Positions 13,651 to 19,108 of a stretch of DNA of 19,108 bases are shown here, one piece after another. The stretch lies in the NCBI GenBank assembly GCA_044425705.1, contig JAWXVD010000001.1, positions 1 to 19,108 on the forward strand, in the 5' to 3' direction. The notes below the pieces were generated by a model, which saw nothing but the letters and a program-made list of their open reading frames with translations, was not told the origin of the DNA and ran no database searches. Positions within the stretch are counted from its first letter, which is position 1. Each line of letters opens with the position of its first letter. The stretch is from JAWXVD01 sp044425705. GTDB lineage: Bacteria; Bacillota; Clostridia; Lachnospirales; Lachnospiraceae. The position numbers were made by a program, and so were the translations under genes.

Positions 13651-14514
13651 ATGGAAATAAAACTTGATATTTTACAAAATTCAATAGATTACGTAAAACA
13701 GTCAATAGAGCTTGCGGATATTGCCGACGAATTTGGAAATCATGATAAAGAGAAATCAAATAATGACTCGAAAGTTAAATGGAAATTATCTTTTATTTGT
13801 TTAGTTCAAGCTTTTGAATTATTGGCCAAGGGCGTATTAACAGAAATAAATACATGCTTAGTATACAAGGATATTGATAAGGAGATAGATGGATTTAGTA
13901 AAACGATAAATCTTTCATTGGCAATCAGAAGATTAACATCTTTTAGTGACATACAATATACAGAATTAGATATTAATTTGATTAATAAGGCAATACGTTT
14001 TAGAAATGAATTTATACATTATGATGTTAAGTTATATACGGAAGAGCTAAAGGTAATATATTGTAGATTACTGAAGTTATATACGAGGACATATACATAT
14101 TTTATTGAAAATGATTTCTTTTTAAATGCAAATAACTCGAGGGGGTATGGAAACTTCATGCATTTTGCTGATTGGTTAGTGCCATTCCGAGGGGCTGAGG
14201 TGAGAAAAGATGAATTAAGTGAAATAAAGAAGGAAATCAAGGAGAATCAAAAGTATCATGTTTATGTTGAAAATGGGAATGAATATAAAAGAGTAATATA
14301 TGGAAAAGAGAAGGAGCTGTTTCCAGAATTGTTTGATAATGAAAGAGATAGTTTGTTGTATGAGTATAAATATTGTGATGAATGCATGGCTCAATTAGGT
14401 GAGTACCATGGAGAACGATGCGATTTGGAAATTTGCCCGAAATGTAAAGGTCAAAGACTATCTTGTAACTGCTTTGAAAAATATCATTATGATACTACAG
14501 AGAATAATGATTAA
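13651..14514 (+). CDS. HEPN-like protein with C-terminal zinc ribbon, inside the hsd operon
   Basis: This 287-residue protein starts at ATG 13651 (GAAAGGA upstream); a GTG at 13612 lacks a site. The N-terminal helical half looks like a HEPN domain: WKLSFICLVQAFELLAKGVL helix, then KAIRFRNEFIHYD with the R-N-x3-H motif (R118, H123) that in active HEPN proteins forms the RNase site. The C-terminus has metal-binding cysteines (CDEC at 242-245, C257, CPKC at 262-265, CNC at 272-274), a zinc ribbon. I do not recognise a named family. It lies between the hsdS cassette and hsdR, the place of the HEPN anticodon nuclease PrrC in the E. coli prr locus, but it has no ABC-type ATPase domain. A restriction-linked RNase is plausible; a non-catalytic HEPN is the alternative. 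Confidence 0.65.
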   Translation: MEIKLDILQNSIDYVKQSIELADIADEFGNHDKEKSNNDSKVKWKLSFICLVQAFELLAKGVLTEINTCLVYKDIDKEIDGFSKTINLSLAIRRLTSFSDIQYTELDINLINKAIRFRNEFIHYDVKLYTEELKVIYCRLLKLYTRTYTYFIENDFFLNANNSRGYGNFMHFADWLVPFRGAEVRKDELSEIKKEIKENQKYHVYVENGNEYKRVIYGKEKELFPELFDNERDSLLYEYKYCDECMAQLGEYHGERCDLEICPKCKGQRLSCNCFEKYHYDTTENND

Positions 14515-14558
14515 AGAGATAAAAGTAAAACATATTGATAAAATAGAAGGAGAATACT

Positions 14559-17500
14559 ATGACGAACTTCAATTTTTTATTAAAAGACCAACAATTTAAT
14601 ACATTCTCATCAGTTGCTGTTAATGCAGAAAAGTTAATCAATATTGATATTGAAAGTTCTGCAATCAACTGTCGCAGAGCCATGGAATTTGCTATCAAGT
14701 GGATGTACTCTGTTGATGGCAGTCTTGTTATGCCTTATGACAACAGTCTGGTTTCCCTTATGTCAAATGAAGATTTCAGAGAAATTGTAGATAATGAGCT
14801 TTTAACTAGAATGCATCTTATTCGGAAAATTGGAAATAATGCAGCGCATACGACTAAGAAAGTAAAGTTAGAAGAAGTTCGATTATGCCTTGAAAATTTA
14901 TTTATCTTTTTGGATTTTGTCGCATATTGCTATGGACAAAGTTATGCTGAAAATAGCTATGATATAACTTTGCTCGAGGAAAAAGTAGAATCATCTATAA
15001 AAGAAAATAATCGTGATATAGACCTTGAAAAATTAATTGAAGAAAACAAAAATTTAAAAGAAGAACTCACCCAAAGGCGTGAAGAGCAAAGCAAATCTTA
15101 TGTTCCAAAGCCATTAGATTTATCGGAATATCAAACGAGAAAGATATATATAGATAACACGCTTCGTGATGCAAACTGGGTTGAAGGCAAGAATTGGTTG
15201 AATGAAGTGCGTGTAGAAGGTATGCCGAATAGCAAAGAAGAGGGATTTTGTGACTATGTATTATATGATGATAAGCATATTCCTTTAGCTGTTGTTGAAG
15301 CGAAGCGCACCTGTATTGATGTTGTAAAGGGGAGACAGCAAGCAAAATTATATGCTGATTGTCTAGAACAAAAATATGGTAGAAGACCAGTTGTGTTTTT
15401 GACTAATGGATTTGATACAAAAATCATAGATGGACAGTATCCTGAGAGAAGCTGTGCGAATATTTACTCTAAAAGAGATTTAGAAAAACTATTTAATCTT
15501 AGAAGAATGAGGACGAGCCTTAATAATATTAGTGTAGATAAAAATATTGCGGGAAGGTACTACCAAGTAGGGGCTATAAAAGCAGTTTGTCACCATTTAG
15601 ATGTAAAAAATAAGAGGAAATCATTACTTGTTATGGCAACAGGTAGCGGTAAAACTAGAACGGTTATTGCCTTATCTAAGATTTTGTTAGATCATGGATG
15701 GGTGAAAAATATTCTGTTCCTAGCAGATAGAAATTCCCTTGTAACACAGGCGAAGAGAAGCTTTGTAAATATGCTCCCGAACCTATCTGTTTCTAATTTA
15801 TGCGAAGATAAAGAAGGTTACACTTCAAACTGTATTTTTTCTACTTATCAAACAATGATAAATGTAATCGATAATACATTTGATGAAGAGGGAAAACTAT
15901 TTACAGGTGGGCATTTTGATTTGATAATTTGTGACGAAGCACATCGATCTATTTATAATAAATATAAAGATATTTTCACTTACTTTGATGCACCGTTGGT
16001 GGGTTTGACTGCTACACCGAAAGATGAAATAGATAAAAATACTTATGAGATATTTGAACTTGAAAATGGGAATCCTACTTATGGTTATGAATTAGCACAG
16101 GCTGTTAAAGATGGATACTTAGTGGATTTTTTATCAGTTGAAACTACACTCAAATTTTTGGAGCAAGGAATAAACTACGATGAATTATCACAGGAGGAAA
16201 AAGAAGAATACGAAAAAACATTTGAAGATGAAAATGGAGAATTACCAGAGAAAATAAGTTCCTCGGCACTTAATAAATGGATTTTTAATGAAGATACCAT
16301 AAAAAAAGCACTGCATGTATTGATGACAGAGGGGATACAGATAGAATATGGGGCGAAGATTGGAAAAAGTATAATCTTTGCGAAAAATCATGATCATGCA
16401 GAAAAAATATATGAAGTATTTAATAAAGAATATCCACATTTAAACGGTTATGCGAAGGTGATTGATAACTATATGACCTATGCACAGTCCGCTATTGATG
16501 AATTTTCAGAACCAAACAAATTACCACAAATTGCAATATCAGTTGATATGCTTGACACTGGGATTGATGTTCCAGAAGTATTAAATCTAGTATTTTTCAA
16601 AAAAGTAATGAGCAAGGCAAAATTTTGGCAGATGATTGGTAGGGGGACAAGGCTTTGCCCAACACTACTAGATGGAGAGGATAAGAGTAAGTTTTACATC
16701 TTTGATTTTTGTGGGAATTTTGAATTTTTTAGAATGAATAAAGGTAGAGCGACAGCGAATATGTTGGCACTTCAAGGAGCTATATTGGATTTGAAAACAC
16801 AAATTGTATTTAAATTACAAGATATAGCATATCAAACAGAGGAATTTTCCGTATTTAGGAAAACATTAGTGGATGAAATTTTAACTAAGGTAAAAGAACT
16901 GGATATTGATAACTTTATAGTAAAACAACATTTGCGATATGTTCAAAAATATAGTTTAGAGAATACATATAATGCTTTAACTTATGAAGACACTCTACTG
17001 ATTAAAGAGCATATAGCGCAGTTAATCATTCCAGATGTAGATGAAGCTTCTGCACTACGATTTGATGCATTACTGTATGGAATAGAATTAGCATATCTTG
17101 TTGGCAAAACATATGGAAAGGCGCGAAGTGACTTGTATAAAAAAGTAAATTCTGTTGCAAGTGTAGCGAATATCCCAGAAATAAAAGCGCAATCAGAATT
17201 AATCGAAAAGATTCTTAATACAGATTATATCGAAGATGCAGGGATAAATGAATTTGAGCATATACGCGAGAATTTGCGTTATCTTATGAAATACATTCCT
17301 AAAACATCAATTAAGTATCAAACTAATTTTACGGATGATATATTATCGATGGTAGTTAGAGAATCAGAGATAGAATATGGAGAAATGCAAAACTATCGTG
17401 CGAAAGTTGAATATTACATTAAAAATAACGCTAAAAACGATGTAATAGCTAAATTGAAAACAAATCAATCTCTTACAAAAGCAGATGTTAGTGAACTAGA

Positions 17501-17846
17501 AAAAATACTTTGGAGTGAAGTTGGTACAAAAGACGACTATGCAGCAGAGTATGGAGAAAAACCACTAGGGGAATTTGTTCGTGAAATAGTGGGATTAGAC
17601 ATGAACAGTGCAAAAGAAGCTTTTAGTGAGTATTTGAATAATGCAAATCTAGATACTAGACAAATCTATTTTGTGAATCAAATCATAGAGTACATCGTTC
17701 ACAATGGTATGATGAAGGATTTATCCGTATTGCAGGAATCACCATTTACAGATAGAGGAAGTATTGTGGAAGTTTTTACTGATCTATCGGTGTGGATGGG
17801 AATAAAGAATGTAATTGATAGTATTAATGCGAATGTAGCAGCGTAA
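14559..17846 (+). CDS. hsdR: Type I restriction enzyme endonuclease/translocase subunit HsdR
   Basis: This 1095-residue protein cuts unmodified DNA after ATP-driven translocation. In order: an N-terminal DUF4145-like helical domain (~1-125, LIRKIGNNAAHTTKK); a coiled linker (~135-175); the PD-(D/E)xK nuclease core with D232 (GFCDYVLYD) and E247-K249 (VVEAKR). The SF2 motor follows with Walker A ATGSGKT (360-366), DEAH (459-462), TATP (484-487) and motif VI QMIGRGTRL (from ~691). Last is a helical C-terminal region for complex assembly. It resembles the EcoEI-type HsdR layout. All key residues are present. It has AAGGAGA and starts 44 bases after the HEPN gene, consistent with a single operon. 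Confidence 0.95.
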   Translation: MTNFNFLLKDQQFNTFSSVAVNAEKLINIDIESSAINCRRAMEFAIKWMYSVDGSLVMPYDNSLVSLMSNEDFREIVDNELLTRMHLIRKIGNNAAHTTKKVKLEEVRLCLENLFIFLDFVAYCYGQSYAENSYDITLLEEKVESSIKENNRDIDLEKLIEENKNLKEELTQRREEQSKSYVPKPLDLSEYQTRKIYIDNTLRDANWVEGKNWLNEVRVEGMPNSKEEGFCDYVLYDDKHIPLAVVEAKRTCIDVVKGRQQAKLYADCLEQKYGRRPVVFLTNGFDTKIIDGQYPERSCANIYSKRDLEKLFNLRRMRTSLNNISVDKNIAGRYYQVGAIKAVCHHLDVKNKRKSLLVMATGSGKTRTVIALSKILLDHGWVKNILFLADRNSLVTQAKRSFVNMLPNLSVSNLCEDKEGYTSNCIFSTYQTMINVIDNTFDEEGKLFTGGHFDLIICDEAHRSIYNKYKDIFTYFDAPLVGLTATPKDEIDKNTYEIFELENGNPTYGYELAQAVKDGYLVDFLSVETTLKFLEQGINYDELSQEEKEEYEKTFEDENGELPEKISSSALNKWIFNEDTIKKALHVLMTEGIQIEYGAKIGKSIIFAKNHDHAEKIYEVFNKEYPHLNGYAKVIDNYMTYAQSAIDEFSEPNKLPQIAISVDMLDTGIDVPEVLNLVFFKKVMSKAKFWQMIGRGTRLCPTLLDGEDKSKFYIFDFCGNFEFFRMNKGRATANMLALQGAILDLKTQIVFKLQDIAYQTEEFSVFRKTLVDEILTKVKELDIDNFIVKQHLRYVQKYSLENTYNALTYEDTLLIKEHIAQLIIPDVDEASALRFDALLYGIELAYLVGKTYGKARSDLYKKVNSVASVANIPEIKAQSELIEKILNTDYIEDAGINEFEHIRENLRYLMKYIPKTSIKYQTNFTDDILSMVVRESEIEYGEMQNYRAKVEYYIKNNAKNDVIAKLKTNQSLTKADVSELEKILWSEVGTKDDYAAEYGEKPLGEFVREIVGLDMNSAKEAFSEYLNNANLDTRQIYFVNQIIEYIVHNGMMKDLSVLQESPFTDRGSIVEVFTDLSVWMGIKNVIDSINANVAA

Positions 17847-17855
17847 ATTGTAAGT

Positions 17856-17878
17856 TTATAAATAAAGTTTATTTATAA
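17856..17878. promoter_or_regulatory. Perfect 23-bp palindrome before the last gene
   Basis: TTATAAATAAA, a single G, then its exact complement reversed. It begins 10 bases after the hsdR stop and its right end touches the AAGGAGG (17877-17883) of the next gene. It may be an operator or a weak hairpin that modulates that gene's translation. It lacks the GC-rich stem of a terminator. Confidence 0.6.
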
Positions 17879-17888
17879 GGAGGGGGAA

Positions 17889-19108
17889 ATGAGTAAAGAA
17901 GAGGCACATTCAAGTTGGAATGGATTTAATTTTCAAGGGAAAATATCTATATTAGTTGCACTAGAGAAAATAAATAAAATTAATGAATCTGAATATAGTG
18001 AATGGAGTTTAGAAATTGAAGGTGCGGAAGATTTTGCATTAAAATATCAAGGAGAGTATAGTTCTTTTCATCAAGTTAAAAATTATAGTAGCTCAGAATT
18101 TAGTACGTTTGAAGATGCATTAATTAAGCTAGGATTAAAAGACAAAGATGTTAATAAATATTTTCATACTAGGTTAGGGTTGCCTGATGATTGGAAATCT
18201 AAATTGCAAAAAATAACAAAAAAACAACCACTTCTAGTAGATGCGAAACAAGCACGTCAAGAGTATTTGAAATTTTATGAATTTGCAAGCAATATAAAGA
18301 AAAAAGATATTAGGGAAAATAGATCTGTCTGCGCCAAGTTGCTAAAAAAAGAAGTTAGAGATCGAAAAATGAATAAAGAAAATGAGCTTACTGATCAAGT
18401 TATTGAGGCTGTACTTGCAAAGCATAATAAAAAGTTTTCTAATTATAAAGATATTGATTTGATTAATTTATCAGAATATACCTATGAGACAGGAGAAAAT
18501 AAATTAAACACTGCAGAAGTAATTATTCAGATAAAAACTCAAATTGAAAAATATTGGGGCAAAGAAACTAGCAAAAAGAAAAAGCAATCGATAGATTCTT
18601 ATTATACAAAATTATTTATTGAGATAGACAAACTTATAAGCCAAAGAGCAGAAAATAAATCTGATAAAAAAGAGATATATTTTGAAGAAATAGTAAAAAT
18701 TCTAGAAATACCAAGCTTTGGTGATGAGGAGTCGAAGTTGTTAGAATATATTGCAAAAATCGAATATGTTTTTAATGATTTTTGCAATGAAATTTGTGAT
18801 TTTGAAAGTAGCTGTACAAACTATAATAAATGTTCAATAGATGAGATAATAAGGGGGATATCCAGATTAAAATTAAGTGATGTTGAAAAATTATTAAGAA
18901 CTTTAGATTTTTCTAATATCGATGATTTATACGCAAGACATCAAGAAATTACAAATAAGGATAGAATTAAAGAGGTTTTATGTAAAACAATATCACAAGT
19001 AAGAAAAAAGTTTATCTTAAGTGAATATAAAATCGTTTGTAACGGAATTAATGAAAATAAACATGTCATGGCAAGCACTATAAAAAAAGGGAGTTCTGTA
19101 AAAGAACA
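17889..19108 (+). CDS. ABC-three-component-type effector with N-terminal nuclease-like domain (partial)
   Basis: The frame is open from ATG 17889, with a strong AAGGAGG, to the end of the window (406 codons, no stop). The N-terminus reads SSWNGFNFQGKISILVALEKI, then LEIEGAEDFAL and FHQVKNYS. This W.GF.FQ..E..ED..QVK pattern is shared by Cap4/DUF4297-like PD-(D/E)xK nuclease domains and by the effector proteins of ABC-three-component (ABC-3C) defence systems. The rest is lysine- and glutamate-rich and helical, with a small Cys cluster (CNEICDFESSC..C, about residues 300-318). In ABC-3C loci the partners are a small middle component and an ABC ATPase, which would lie downstream outside the window. 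The family assignment rests on motif recognition only. Confidence 0.6.
   Translation, partial: MSKEEAHSSWNGFNFQGKISILVALEKINKINESEYSEWSLEIEGAEDFALKYQGEYSSFHQVKNYSSSEFSTFEDALIKLGLKDKDVNKYFHTRLGLPDDWKSKLQKITKKQPLLVDAKQARQEYLKFYEFASNIKKKDIRENRSVCAKLLKKEVRDRKMNKENELTDQVIEAVLAKHNKKFSNYKDIDLINLSEYTYETGENKLNTAEVIIQIKTQIEKYWGKETSKKKKQSIDSYYTKLFIEIDKLISQRAENKSDKKEIYFEEIVKILEIPSFGDEESKLLEYIAKIEYVFNDFCNEICDFESSCTNYNKCSIDEIIRGISRLKLSDVEKLLRTLDFSNIDDLYARHQEITNKDRIKEVLCKTISQVRKKFILSEYKIVCNGINENKHVMASTIKKGSSVKE

Noticed and set aside
1..19108. CRISPR arrays, tRNA or rRNA genes
   Set aside because: No regularly spaced repeats and no tRNA- or rRNA-like conserved sequence were seen on either strand.

Overview
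The window looks like accessory DNA from a low-GC Gram-positive anaerobe. I favour a Clostridia/Lachnospiraceae-type Firmicute. The reasons are AT-rich coding, strong AGGAGG-type ribosome binding sites, sigma-A-like promoters, a TnpV protein of the kind known from clostridial Tn4451/Tn4453-like elements, and a relaxase/MobC pair typical of Firmicute mobilizable elements. No housekeeping gene, rRNA or tRNA is visible, so genus and chromosomal location cannot be fixed.

Left part (about 0.2-6.9 kb): an integrative mobilizable element (IME), mostly on the minus strand. Read from its right end it carries an excisionase-like HTH protein, a tyrosine integrase, a small ribbon-helix-helix-like protein, a BRO-N (phage antirepressor-like) protein, a RepA-like AAA ATPase, MobC, a MOBP-type relaxase and TnpV. 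A divergent XRE repressor on the plus strand shares a roughly 300-bp control region with xis-int. That region has two well-formed promoters facing apart and three TTTAAGT-type inverted-repeat operators, laid out like a phage lysogeny switch.

Middle (about 7.0-8.1 kb): a decayed inverted copy of the relaxase 3' half, the following intergenic region and tnpV, with two frameshifts. Together with the intact copy it makes a 1.1-kb inverted repeat around the IME. The intergenic stretch between relaxase and tnpV is kept in both copies and can fold, so it may be a functional noncoding element.

Right part (about 8.3-19.1 kb, plus strand): a defence locus. Order: Fic-family protein, hsdM, hsdS, tyrosine recombinase, a silent partial hsdS (one target-recognition cassette), a HEPN-like plus zinc-ribbon protein, hsdR, and the start of a gene resembling the nuclease/effector component of ABC-three-component (ABC-3C) systems, cut by the window end. 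The complete type I R-M set should methylate and restrict DNA. The recombinase and silent cassette suggest its specificity can change. The cassette lies in direct rather than inverted orientation, so simple inversion is not possible. The HEPN protein sits between hsdS and hsdR, the position that the anticodon nuclease PrrC occupies in the E. coli prr locus. This makes it the best candidate here for an undescribed restriction-linked toxin or guard.
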